From Oceanirhabdus seepicola (lineage in GTDB: Bacteria > Bacillota > Clostridia > Clostridiales > Clostridiaceae): 64,000 nucleotides of DNA. The stretch is from positions 1,302,001 through 1,366,000 of the forward strand of contig NZ_JAGSOJ010000002.1 in NCBI RefSeq assembly GCF_023684385.1, in the 5' to 3' direction. The position numbers were made by a program, and so were the translations under genes. Positions 40,457-49,216 of the stretch are shown one piece after another (position 1 is the stretch's first letter; each line of letters opens with the position of its first letter). A model generated the notes under the pieces. It saw only the letters and a program-made list of their open reading frames with translations. It was not told the DNA's origin and made no database searches.

Positions 40457-43021
40457 ATGAAAAATTATTTTAATTTATCGTGGAAAAAAGTTTTAGATGA
40501 ACTTAATGCAGATGAAATTCATGGATTAACTGATAGTGAAATTAATCTTCGAGAAGATGTTCATGGAGATAATTATATTTATTATCCGAAAAATAATAGT
40601 TTTTTAAATGGAATCACTGGAATGGTATTGTCTCCATGGGCTTTATCATTGCTTATTCTGATAGCACTTAGTTTTTTTGGAAGTAATTATTCTTTGGCAT
40701 TATATTTTTTTGGTTTATTTATTTTGTTTATGGTCATGTTTCTTGGTAAGGATAAGGAGAAATTTAAGTTAAAGAAGCAACTAGCAAACTTAAATAATAG
40801 TTCTGCAATTGTAATAAGAAGTGGTGTGAAAAAAAAGGTTTCTATTGGAGAGCTTGTAGTTGGGGATATAGTGATTCTAACAAAAGGTAGTTTTGTACCG
40901 GCAGATATGAGATTGATACAGGCTAAATCTTTATTTATTAATGAACTAGCAGTTACTGGAGAAAACTATCCTACTGAAAAATTTATTGAAAAGATTGATG
41001 ATAAGAACCCTCCCTTGACACATATGAAGAATATGGTTTTTAGGTCAACTGTTGTTAGTAAAGGAGAAGGTTTAGGAGTTGTTATTGCAACTGGAATGGA
41101 ATCTGAAATTGGAAAACTTGTGAAGTCAGTATTCTTTAAAGATGAGAATGAAGAAAATGAATATAGTATAAAGAAAAGTTTGAATATTATTATGTTAGTG
41201 TCATTAGTTATGAGTGGTGTATTTTCATTGTTGAGATATCTTACAGGTAATGAGAATAACATTGTTGAAAGCATGTTACAATATATATTTATTTCAAACA
41301 TCTCATTTCTTGCAATTTTATATATAGCATTTATCTATAGAAGTATTCTAAAACTTAAAGCAGATGGCATAGAAGTTAATAATACTAATTCATTTTATGC
41401 TATGAAGGATATGGATACAATAATAATGGACAAGTATGATATGTTATCCAATCCATATTATTATGTAGGAGCAGTATATACAAATGATGAATATCTTTCA
41501 GTTACACAGATTGAAAGAGATAAAGATAGACAGAAAAAATTTGAGAGAATTAATGAAATTTCTTCAAGTTGCTGTACCTATTTCGAGGAAGAGGAATATC
41601 ATAAGAAGTCAAAGGGGATTAAGCTTGAGTACTCTCTTCTTAGGTTTATTTTTAATATAGATATGAGAGCTCTGAACTTAAAAAGTAAAAATAAAGAGGT
41701 ATTAACAATTCCATTTGATAAAGAAAGAAATATAAAAACAGTAGTTAGTAAAGTTGATAAAAAGGTATATAGAGCTGCATCTATAGGTGCATTAGATAAA
41801 CTTTTAGAACGAAGTACTTCTTGGTATATGGATGGAATGGAAGTTCCAATGACAAATGAAGATCTTGAAAAAATTAAAAAAGCATCATATAAATTAGCAC
41901 ATAGCGGGTGTAGGATTCTAGGAGTTGCATATAGAAATTATAATTATCTTCCTTCTGAGGATGAGAATGTTGAGAGTAACATGGTTTTTGTTGGAATGTG
42001 GGGTATGAAGGAAAGTATAGATACAGAAGCATTCGAATCTCTAGAGGTTCTTAAGAAAAACGAAGTTAAGGTAGTTTTGAAATGTGATGAAAATAAAATA
42101 GCAGCCACAACAATAGGTAGAGAACTAGGACTAGTGGATGAAGGCGTTACAGCTATTTCGGGACTTGAACTTGAGTGTCTTTCAGAGAGTGAACTTAGAA
42201 AATTGTTGAATACATGTAGTGTTTATTCTCAGATTAATTCTTATCATAAAGAAGAGTTTACTAAAATATTGAGTAATATGGGAAGGAATATACTCGGTAT
42301 AGGAAGTAAGCTAAGAGATATTTCTTATCTTTTTAGAAGTAATCTAAAAGTTGCTTTTGGAGAGGATGTAAGTGAGATACTTAAAAAATCCAGCGATGTG
42401 TATATATCAAAGGGCAATATTAAGAGTTTGATGAAGGTTATGGGACACGGGTATAAATTAATAGAAAAATTCTTTTTATATGAGAAAATGATAACTTTCG
42501 TTTTATCATTTATTTTATCTTGGTGTTTTATAAATGCTATTAATGGGTTTCAGTTTACTTATTTGACGGCTGTAATAAGTAATATTATTTTAATGATGAA
42601 TGGAATTATTGTGATAAATGTTGCCAGCAATGTGAATAAGAAACCAAAAGTTGATAAAGGTATAAGGGGATATTATCTTTTTGGAAGTGTCATTATATGC
42701 GCATTAACTAGTGGATTATCAATGTTAGGTGAATGGCAAGGGGATATCAGTGCTAGTGATTCTATGACTGTGATATTGTTGATATTTGCTATGCTTAGTC
42801 TATTCATGTTTATAAATCTTTCGGATTTGTTAAAGAATTTTAACTATCTGCTCATGTTTTTATTAGAGGGGATGGTTGTTTTAAGTTTCTTTGCACTTGA
42901 AAGTGGGAAGAAAGTATTAGGGATAGCTCTTAATAATATGGAAATAGGGGTAGTTACTATAATAACTTTGGTTGTTTTCGCAATTATAAATATTATTATT
43001 AAGATGAGTATTAAGAAATAA
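40457..43021 (+). CDS. P-type ATPase homologue lacking all catalytic motifs (pseudo-ATPase)
   Basis: 854 residues, ATG after ATAGGAGAATGAT. The layout is that of a P2-type cation ATPase: N-terminal domain, M1-M2 (about 55-95), actuator domain with GDIVILTKGSFVPADMRLI and AVTGENYPTEK, M3-M4 (about 240-300), large cytoplasmic part, and C-terminal M5-M10. The phosphorylation motif DKTGTLT is replaced by DKYDMLS (325-331), the M4 PEGLP is absent, TGD is KCD (in VVLKCDENKIAATTIGREL), and GDGxNDxP is GIGSKLRDISY. It should not hydrolyse ATP. The frame is fully open, so it is maintained. Confidence 0.75.
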   Translation: MKNYFNLSWKKVLDELNADEIHGLTDSEINLREDVHGDNYIYYPKNNSFLNGITGMVLSPWALSLLILIALSFFGSNYSLALYFFGLFILFMVMFLGKDKEKFKLKKQLANLNNSSAIVIRSGVKKKVSIGELVVGDIVILTKGSFVPADMRLIQAKSLFINELAVTGENYPTEKFIEKIDDKNPPLTHMKNMVFRSTVVSKGEGLGVVIATGMESEIGKLVKSVFFKDENEENEYSIKKSLNIIMLVSLVMSGVFSLLRYLTGNENNIVESMLQYIFISNISFLAILYIAFIYRSILKLKADGIEVNNTNSFYAMKDMDTIIMDKYDMLSNPYYYVGAVYTNDEYLSVTQIERDKDRQKKFERINEISSSCCTYFEEEEYHKKSKGIKLEYSLLRFIFNIDMRALNLKSKNKEVLTIPFDKERNIKTVVSKVDKKVYRAASIGALDKLLERSTSWYMDGMEVPMTNEDLEKIKKASYKLAHSGCRILGVAYRNYNYLPSEDENVESNMVFVGMWGMKESIDTEAFESLEVLKKNEVKVVLKCDENKIAATTIGRELGLVDEGVTAISGLELECLSESELRKLLNTCSVYSQINSYHKEEFTKILSNMGRNILGIGSKLRDISYLFRSNLKVAFGEDVSEILKKSSDVYISKGNIKSLMKVMGHGYKLIEKFFLYEKMITFVLSFILSWCFINAINGFQFTYLTAVISNIILMMNGIIVINVASNVNKKPKVDKGIRGYYLFGSVIICALTSGLSMLGEWQGDISASDSMTVILLIFAMLSLFMFINLSDLLKNFNYLLMFLLEGMVVLSFFALESGKKVLGIALNNMEIGVVTIITLVVFAIINIIIKMSIKK

Positions 43022-43220
43022 GGAGATTCAGATAGTATTTCAAAGTTTTGTTTATATCTTATATAATGTTCTATCCCTTTTGAATTTCTTGAATAAAATA
43101 AGTTTTCAAATAAGAAATTAATAGGTAGCTAGAATATACCACAAAAGTCTCTCATATATTATAGTAATAAATTACATACTTGTTTTCCTTAATGAGTAAT
43201 GTGAAAAAGGGGGGGGCTTT

Positions 43221-43493
43221 TTGGAATTCACATATCAGGGGATAGCTCTTATACCAGTTGTTACAATTTTAGTTGATATAATCAAGAGAACAGGAGTATC
43301 AAGCAAATTTCTTCCTCTTATATCCTTAGGAATAGGGATTATTTTTGGAATTATATTTGTTAGCAATGGGGACATTAAGAACGGGATTTTAGCAGGAGTT
43401 GTTATAGGCATAAGTGCAAGTGGACTGTATTCTAATGGAAAAGAGGTTATGAAAGGGGTACGTAGTATTCAAGAATCCAGAAAAAATAAATAG
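43221..43493 (+). CDS. Holin-like small membrane protein
   Basis: 90 residues, TTG start after AAAAAGGGGGGGGCTTT. Two to three hydrophobic helices: IALIPVVTILVDIIK, FLPLISLGIGIIFGIIFV and ILAGVVIGISASGLYS, with a short basic C-terminal tail (SIQESRKNK). The pattern and the GISASGLYS end resemble small phage-type holins. No endolysin is adjacent, so it may be a domesticated holin or an unrelated small channel. The preceding 200 bases (43022-43220) show no gene. Confidence 0.65.
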   Translation: MEFTYQGIALIPVVTILVDIIKRTGVSSKFLPLISLGIGIIFGIIFVSNGDIKNGILAGVVIGISASGLYSNGKEVMKGVRSIQESRKNK

Positions 43494-43558
43494 CATGTTT
43501 ATAGAATATGTTATGTGGCAATAATTAATAGGTGTTGAAATAGTCATGGAGGAATATT

Positions 43559-44887
43559 ATGAAGAGTGATGAATTCTATGGCAAGCCTATGGTTATTGCC
43601 GCTTTTTTCTTTAATATGGGTGGTTTGCTTTACTTATTAGAACAGAAAAATATAGTCATATTCGGTGTTATGTTGTTGGGGAACATAATAGGAATATATA
43701 TTGTTTCATATAGGAAAAAAGCAGTTGTTCTATTATTAATAATGATATGTGGTTTTTTTAATGTGAGAACTTATTTTAAGGTGTTTTTACCCAATGATAT
43801 ATATGATAAGATAGTTATCACAAATAAAACTCTTAAGTATACTGAAGGTGAGATAAGAGGCAAGAAGGTTTTGTTATGGTGTACTAATAATTTGGATATT
43901 GGTGAAAAAGTTATAATAATGGGTGATTTCACATATTCTCCCGATTATCAAAGAGGATATGTTGGAGAATATGAAGTTTATAGAATGAAGAATAATGGGT
44001 ATGCTCTTCTTCATTGGAGTAATAAGATGGTTGAGGGGATAAGGGAAAGACTTAAGAATATATTATCCAAAGAAGCATATGGATATGTGAACGCTATGGC
44101 TTTGGGGAATAGAACGTACATGGATAATGAGGAAACTGAGATGCTAAAGAGATTAGGAATAATACACATTTTAGCTGTTTCAGGATTACATATGATAATA
44201 ATATTTAATATAATTGGAAGTGTCATAAAAAAATCATCTATAGTTTTGTCTGTTTGTATGGTATATACATTTATTATAGGGTCACCGCCCTCAGCCTTGA
44301 GGGCGGTATTTATGTTAATTGTATTTGCCTTTGGAAAGAAGATTATAAGAACCTATGATAATGCATCAGCACTAGCTTTTTCTAGTATTATTATTCTTTT
44401 ATATAGGCCTTATTATCTTTTTAATACATCATATCATCTATCTTTTTTTGCATTGATTGGTATAGTAATATTCTCAAAAAAGATAAAGGAATGTATGCTT
44501 TTTTTCCCAATATGGTTAAGTAAGAGTTTATCATTGATTTTAAGTGCACAAGTCTTAGTTATTCCTTATACAGCCATGATGTTTAATGAAGTTAATCTTG
44601 GGGTATTTCTTGGTAATCTTATAATTGCTCCTTTTGGAATAATGGTAATAGTCTTTTCATTCATACTAGTGTTTTTATGTAAAATACCGTTATTTGGGGA
44701 GTTAATAGGTGAAATATATAATTTGACTATAATGATTTTTAGGTTTATTTCGAATTACTTAAGTAAATACTCTCATATGGTCTTAATGGTGGATAATAAT
44801 TATGCTATACTTTATTTAGCGATATTTTTTTTAATGATATATCTCTATCATATACACAAACGTGTGGAAGATAGAATGTTGACATGA
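43559..44887 (+). CDS. comEC: ComEC/Rec2-type DNA uptake channel, without metallo-beta-lactamase domain
   Basis: 442 residues. N-terminal helices and an OB-like segment (about 90-140) precede the competence domain, which starts at YVNAMALGNRTYMDNEETEM and contains the signature HILAVSGLHMIII, then GSPPSALRAVFML and eight or so helices. It ends soon after the last helix; the C-terminal metallo-beta-lactamase domain of full ComEC (about 750 residues) is missing and not encoded next door. It overlaps the holA region, part of the normal comEC-holA-rpsT-gpr order. comEA is at 16322. Confidence 0.85.
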   Translation: MKSDEFYGKPMVIAAFFFNMGGLLYLLEQKNIVIFGVMLLGNIIGIYIVSYRKKAVVLLLIMICGFFNVRTYFKVFLPNDIYDKIVITNKTLKYTEGEIRGKKVLLWCTNNLDIGEKVIIMGDFTYSPDYQRGYVGEYEVYRMKNNGYALLHWSNKMVEGIRERLKNILSKEAYGYVNAMALGNRTYMDNEETEMLKRLGIIHILAVSGLHMIIIFNIIGSVIKKSSIVLSVCMVYTFIIGSPPSALRAVFMLIVFAFGKKIIRTYDNASALAFSSIIILLYRPYYLFNTSYHLSFFALIGIVIFSKKIKECMLFFPIWLSKSLSLILSAQVLVIPYTAMMFNEVNLGVFLGNLIIAPFGIMVIVFSFILVFLCKIPLFGELIGEIYNLTIMIFRFISNYLSKYSHMVLMVDNNYAILYLAIFFLMIYLYHIHKRVEDRMLT

Positions 44888-44901
44888 GAGGTGCAGATGA
44901 A

Positions 44902-45927
44902 ATGATAGATGTTGAAGCGTTTAAAAGTAAGATTCAAAAAGGGAAATTTGATAATTGTTATATTTTTGCTGGAAGTGATGAAAGGGTAATAAAAGAGTGT
45001 GTTAATATGATCATAAATGCTAATTTGAGAGAGGATGAGAAAAGTTTTAATCTCAATAGATATGATGGAGAAAAGACAACCTTTGATGAAATATTCACTT
45101 CAAGTGAAACAATGCCGTTTATGAGTAATGTGAGAGTGGTAGAAGTATTTAGGGCAAATTTCTTTAGAGATAGTGAGAAGGACAATAGATCGAAGTCATT
45201 GGTGGAGGATTTACAGAAATATGCTGGTAATATCCCTAAAAATACTATACTAATTTTTTATTATATATATAAAGATACAAGAGAGAAGCCAAGTAAGAAA
45301 CTTTCTAAGTTTAAGAAAAATTCCACAATAGTGACGGTTGGAAAGTTAAAAGGAGCAGCACTTCAGAAAAAAGTGAAAGATGTGTTTAATTCAAAAGGTG
45401 GAAAAATTGAAAGAAGTGATCTTAATTTTTTCTGCTCTATGGTTGAAAATGATATGGAGATTATCAATAATGAGATAGATAAGCTAATTGCTTATACTAA
45501 TGGAGAAGCAATAACAAGAAAAGATATAGAAAAGTTAGTTCCATCTAAGAGTGATAATGATATTTTCAATTTAGTGGATTACCTATCTCAAAAAAAGATA
45601 AAAGAAGCTATCGAGATATATAATGAACTGATATTTAAAGGGGAAAAACCTACATCAATACTAAGAATGATACAGAGACAATATAGTATGATATTGAAGA
45701 TAAAGCTTCTTTATCAGAAGGGTAAGAGGAATGATGAGATTTCAAGAGAATTAGGACTGCATCCTTATATATGTGAAAAGATGGGCATTCAGAGTAAAAA
45801 ATTTAAAAATGAGAGTTTAAGAAAAATATTAGATTTGAGTTTGAAGCTTGAAAGAACTCTTAAATCAAGCACTATTGATTCTAACATTGAGATGGAAATG
45901 TTTATGATAAAAACCCTCAGGGTTTAA
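44902..45927 (+). CDS. holA: DNA polymerase III subunit delta
   Basis: 341 residues from the ATG at 44902 (MIDVEAFKSKIQKGKFDNCY), with GAGAGGTGCAGATGAA upstream; an ATG at 44884 overlaps the comEC stop but its site is poorer. HolA features: YIFAGSDERVIKECVNMI at the nucleotide-like N-terminal domain, DIFNLVDYLSQKKIKEAIEI, then FKGEKPTSILRMIQRQYSMI, the family C-terminal collar region. It loads the sliding clamp. Followed by a family B hairpin. Confidence 0.92.
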   Translation: MIDVEAFKSKIQKGKFDNCYIFAGSDERVIKECVNMIINANLREDEKSFNLNRYDGEKTTFDEIFTSSETMPFMSNVRVVEVFRANFFRDSEKDNRSKSLVEDLQKYAGNIPKNTILIFYYIYKDTREKPSKKLSKFKKNSTIVTVGKLKGAALQKKVKDVFNSKGGKIERSDLNFFCSMVENDMEIINNEIDKLIAYTNGEAITRKDIEKLVPSKSDNDIFNLVDYLSQKKIKEAIEIYNELIFKGEKPTSILRMIQRQYSMILKIKLLYQKGKRNDEISRELGLHPYICEKMGIQSKKFKNESLRKILDLSLKLERTLKSSTIDSNIEMEMFMIKTLRV

Positions 45928-45930
45928 AAG

Positions 45931-45998
45931 CAATGGAGAAGGGTGAATTGAGAATGGAAAAAGATTGACATTTCACTTCGTGAAATTTTAATCTTTTT
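45931..45998 (+). repeat. Repeat family B copy B5 with terminator hairpin
   Basis: Lead-in GGTGAATTGAGAATGGAAA is followed by a two-part stem: AAAAAGATT (45958-45966) with AATCTTTTT (45990-45998), and inside it ATTTCAC/GTGAAAT around TTC. It ends holA and faces the converging rpsT. The lead-in matches other B copies though the hairpin sequence does not. Confidence 0.65.
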
Positions 45999-46083
45999 AT
46001 TCTTAAGTTTGCCAGTTCCTTTAAGCTCTTTGCTATCAATTCTAAAATCGCAATTTTCTAAATAATAAAATAATATAAATAAA

Positions 46084-46107
46084 AAAACAGCTAAATTAGC
46101 TGTTTTT
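46084..46107. terminator. Terminator of rpsT
   Basis: AAAACAGCTAA and TTAGCTGTTTT pair with minimal loop; A/T runs on both sides make it usable in both directions, mainly for rpsT on the minus strand. Confidence 0.8.
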
Positions 46108-46114
46108 ATTTATA

Positions 46115-46378
46115 TTAAGCCATTTTACTTAGCTTAGCTGCTAGTTTAGATTTTCTGTTAGCTGCATTGTTCTTATGTAAGATACCTTTGCTAGCCGCCA
46201 TATCTAATGCTTTAACAGCGCTTTTGAAGTTTGCTGCTGCTTCTTCTTTGTTTCCAGCTTCGATTGAAGCGTTTAACTTCTTAAGTGTAGTTTTAAGAGC
46301 AGACTTAATCATTGTATTTCTAAGAGTTTTAGTTTCAGTAACTCTAATTCTCTTCTTAGCTGATAATGAATGTGCCAT
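46115..46378 (-). CDS. rpsT: 30S ribosomal protein S20
   Basis: 87 residues from the ATG whose complement is at 46376-46378; the site AAAGGTGGTGAAAC precedes it, so a longer in-frame start (46429) is not used. It starts [17 protein letters not shown] and ends [11 protein letters not shown], as S20 does. It binds 16S rRNA in the body of the 30S subunit. It lies in its usual place, opposite to holA and gpr. Confidence 0.97.
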   Translation of the reverse strand: MAHSLSAKKRIRVTETKTLRNTMIKSALKTTLKKLNASIEAGNKEEAAANFKSAVKALDMAASKGILHKNNAANRKSKLAAKLSKMA

Positions 46379-46859
46379 TGTTTCACCACCTTTACATATA
46401 TTAAAATGAAAACGTTGATTTAACAACAACCCGTATCAAGTCTTTTGAATAATCATCGTGTTTTCAACACTGATTATTATAGCATTAAAGTTATTACACT
46501 GCAAGTGTTAAGTATAAAATATAGAATATTAATTAAAATAAATATAAGAATAACTATATATAAAAGAACAAAGAATAGAGAAAAAAGAATAAATATCGTT
46601 GATATTCTTCATTCTTCAGAATATCAACGATATATTTAAAGGCTATTTGATGGAAGTAGAAGGGTTTTTAAAATAAATATATAGTCAAAGATGTTACTTG
46701 TTTTTTTCCAGTGACAAGGCGATGAGTGACCTGAATAGCAAGGTTTTATATGGGTTCCATCAAGGTCGTCAAAGGGAAAATAGAAGTGACATATTGACGA
46801 ATTATTTATTTTAAAGTCCCTAAAGTTAACTTTATATAATTAAAGAAAGGAGTAAAATA
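46379..46859. other. Intergenic region between rpsT and gpr
   Basis: It holds the rpsT promoter side, a family B-related hairpin (46593-46633), and an unexplained G/C-richer block (about 46697-46800) starting CCAGTGACAAGGCGATGAG and including GGTTCCATCAAGGTCGTCAA. No ORF with a start signal is present. Confidence 0.5.
46583..46633. repeat. Repeat copy B6 with 16-bp perfect stem
   Basis: ATATCGTTGATATTCT (46593-46608) pairs perfectly with AGAATATCAACGATAT (46618-46633), loop TCATTCTTC. On the left is an AGAATAGAGAAAAAAGAAT run. The loop and inner eight pairs recur on the other strand at 61886-61914. Confidence 0.65.
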
Positions 46860-47834
46860 ATGATAAATATTAGAACTGATTTAGCATTAGAAGCTAAGGA
46901 ACTCTACAGTGAGAAGACTACCAGTAGGCTAGAAGGTGTAAATGTTAATGAATTTGAAGAAGAGGATATAAAAATAACAGAGGTAAAAATCACAAATCAG
47001 GCCGGCGAAAAGGCAATGGGTAAACCAAAAGGTACATATATTACTATGGAAATTCCACCCTTTGTTCAGTATGATGGTGAAGCTATGGAGGAAGCTGCTC
47101 AGGTATTGGCAAAGCAATTAGAACCACTTGTTAAAGTTGAAAAAAACCAAACGGTTCTAGTTGTTGGTCTTGGTAACTGGAATATAGTCTCTGATGCTGT
47201 GGGACCTAAGGTAGTAGAAAAAATAATGATAACAAGGCATTTAATGCAACTTGTTCCTGATGAGATTGATGAGAATATAAGACCAGTATGTGGTATTTCT
47301 CCTGGAGTGCTTGGACTTACTGGTATGGAAACTGGAGAGATATTAAAAGGAATTGTTGAAAAGATAAAGCCAAGTTTAGTGGTGGCAATAGATGCACTTG
47401 CCTCTAGAAAAATGCACAGAGTAAACAGAACAATTCAAATTAGTAATACAGGTATATCTCCTGGAGGTGGAATTGGGAATAACCGAATGAAAATAAATGA
47501 AGAAGCCCTTGGTGTGCCAGTAATAGCTATTGGAGTACCAACAGTTGTTCATGCTGCAACAATAGCATATGATACTATTAATTTGGTTCTTAATCAAATA
47601 AAAGAATTCTCTAAAGCAGAAGAGAATTTCTATAGTTTTCTTGGAAATATTGGAGATGCAGAAAAAGAGAGAATGATTAAAGATATATTAAATCCTTATG
47701 TTGGAAATTTAATGGTAACACCAAAGGATGTAGATATGACAATTGAGTCTATGGCGAAGATTATAGCCAACGGTTTAAATATTTCATTACAACCTGCACT
47801 CACATTAGATGATATAAATACTTACTTGAGCTAA
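46860..47834 (+). CDS. gpr: Spore germination protease GPR
   Basis: 324 residues, ATG after AAGAAAGGAGTAAAATA. It degrades small acid-soluble spore proteins during germination. The N-terminus MINIRTDLALEAKELY carries the propeptide-to-mature region with the conserved TDLA; later VLVVGLGNWNIVSDAVGPKV and ISPGVLGLTGMETGEI are family hallmarks, with the IDALASRK region nearby. The gene is in its common place before spoIIP and would be made in the forespore. Confidence 0.95.
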   Translation: MINIRTDLALEAKELYSEKTTSRLEGVNVNEFEEEDIKITEVKITNQAGEKAMGKPKGTYITMEIPPFVQYDGEAMEEAAQVLAKQLEPLVKVEKNQTVLVVGLGNWNIVSDAVGPKVVEKIMITRHLMQLVPDEIDENIRPVCGISPGVLGLTGMETGEILKGIVEKIKPSLVVAIDALASRKMHRVNRTIQISNTGISPGGGIGNNRMKINEEALGVPVIAIGVPTVVHAATIAYDTINLVLNQIKEFSKAEENFYSFLGNIGDAEKERMIKDILNPYVGNLMVTPKDVDMTIESMAKIIANGLNISLQPALTLDDINTYLS

Positions 47835-47936
47835 AATTTCTATTCTAAAAATGCCCTCTTCAACATACCATGTTTTATAGAGAAAGTTTACTTCCGAATA
47901 AAAAGATGGTTAGCCGTGCTGAAGGAGGGTGTTTAC

Positions 47937-49025
47937 TTGTACAAAAGGGTAGAAAGTGGAGGATATAAAGTATTATTATTTATAAGTTTATTGGTTATTC
48001 TTATTTCTCTGGTATTAGTGAGTAGAGATGGTATGAAGAATTATTTGCTTAGTGGGTTTTATGAAAATTCATTTCAAAGAGAAATACCTCTTATGGATGT
48101 GAAGAGTGCATATAATGAGGGAAAGAGTGCTACATCATCTACATTATTCAAAATCATAGGAAGTGGATTAAATAGAGAACTTAACTTGTTAGGGATCGAT
48201 TATGTACAAGCTAATGGAGTAAATAATAAAAGTATAGCAACTTCGGCATGTGCAGACCAAAAAGGAAATGAAGGCATTAATGAGTTCATTTTTGATTACG
48301 GGGCATATGAAAATAGAAATATTAAAGTGAATAGAAGATATAGTGAGAATGAGAATAAGAAAAATCTTGTTGCTGGGGTATATAACCCTGCACTGATATT
48401 CGATTATCCTCAAGATAAACCTCAAGTATTAATATACCACACTCATACTGGAGAAGGATATGGATCAGATAATTCAGATGAAAGGGATAATGAAAAAAAT
48501 GTAGTAGCAGTTGGTAAGGCATTATCAGAAGAGTTAGAGAATTACGGAATAAACGTAATTCATGATAAAACGGTTCATGATAACATAGATTATAATAAAG
48601 CTTACGAATACAGTGGAATAACCTTACAAAAATACCTTGATAAATATGGTGATATGGATTTAGTTATAGATTTACATAGAGATGATGTAAAGAATAAATC
48701 ATCAGTTACAACTGAGATTAATGGAAAAGATGTAGCTAGGATAATGTTTGTTCTTGAAAGGGGAAATCAAAATTTTAAGGATAACTATAAAGTAGAATCA
48801 GATTTGCTGAATATTACAAATATACTATTTCCAGGTTTGCTTCGAGAAAAACAAGAGATTATATATAATAGTGCAAAAGGACATTTAAATCAGCATAAAA
48901 GTAAAGCAGTTGTAGTAATAGAAGCTGGAGCTCATACAAATAAACCCCAAGAAGCAAAAGAGACTGCTAAATATCTTGGAAGAATTATGGCTGAATATTT
49001 ATACAAAAAATACACTGAAGTATAA
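47937..49025 (+). CDS. spoIIP: Stage II sporulation protein P, first copy
   Basis: 362 residues from the TTG at 47937, after GAAGGAGGGTGTTTAC; the same start and site are kept in the second copy. One N-terminal helix (about 13-30) anchors it. SpoIIP cuts glycan strands and stem peptides at the engulfing septum, with SpoIID and SpoIIM. Active-site motifs: YHTHTGEGYG (first His), VIDLHRDDV (second His) and IEAGAHTNKPQEAKE. Compared with copy 2 the VGAH motif reads EAGAH and the LLRGEGE segment is LLREKQE, so this copy is slightly more divergent in its catalytic part. Confidence 0.9.
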   Translation: MYKRVESGGYKVLLFISLLVILISLVLVSRDGMKNYLLSGFYENSFQREIPLMDVKSAYNEGKSATSSTLFKIIGSGLNRELNLLGIDYVQANGVNNKSIATSACADQKGNEGINEFIFDYGAYENRNIKVNRRYSENENKKNLVAGVYNPALIFDYPQDKPQVLIYHTHTGEGYGSDNSDERDNEKNVVAVGKALSEELENYGINVIHDKTVHDNIDYNKAYEYSGITLQKYLDKYGDMDLVIDLHRDDVKNKSSVTTEINGKDVARIMFVLERGNQNFKDNYKVESDLLNITNILFPGLLREKQEIIYNSAKGHLNQHKSKAVVVIEAGAHTNKPQEAKETAKYLGRIMAEYLYKKYTEV

Positions 49026-49030
49026 TAAAA

Positions 49031-49106
49031 TTGAATAAACAGCCTAATCATGGAGCCACTTTTGCGCTCTGAGCTACTTGAGGACAAAAAGTATACATTG
49101 CGCTGC
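49031..49106 (-). repeat. Degenerate element A, copy A4
   Basis: TTGAATAAACAGCCTAATCA and the following GCGCTCTGAGCTACTTGAGG and TACATTGCGCTGC align with the 50293-50419 copy in the same orientation (AAATAGCCCAATC, GGCTCTCTGTGCTGCTCATG, TACACTGCGCTGC). It lies directly after the first spoIIP, as the intact copy lies after the second. Confidence 0.55.
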
Positions 49107-49216
49107 ATTTTATAAAATAAAAAAATTAGAATAAAGTTACCCTCCTAAACATACCATGTTTTATAGAGAAAGTTTACCTCGGAATAAAAAGATGGTCACT
49201 GAAGGAGGGTATTTGC

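Noticed and set aside
44286..44309. Perfect 10-bp G/C-rich hairpin (ACCGCCCTCA/TGAGGGCGGT) inside comEC
   Set aside because: It encodes the conserved SPPSALRA motif of ComEC in frame, so protein constraint explains most of it; no sign of a separate RNA or insertion.
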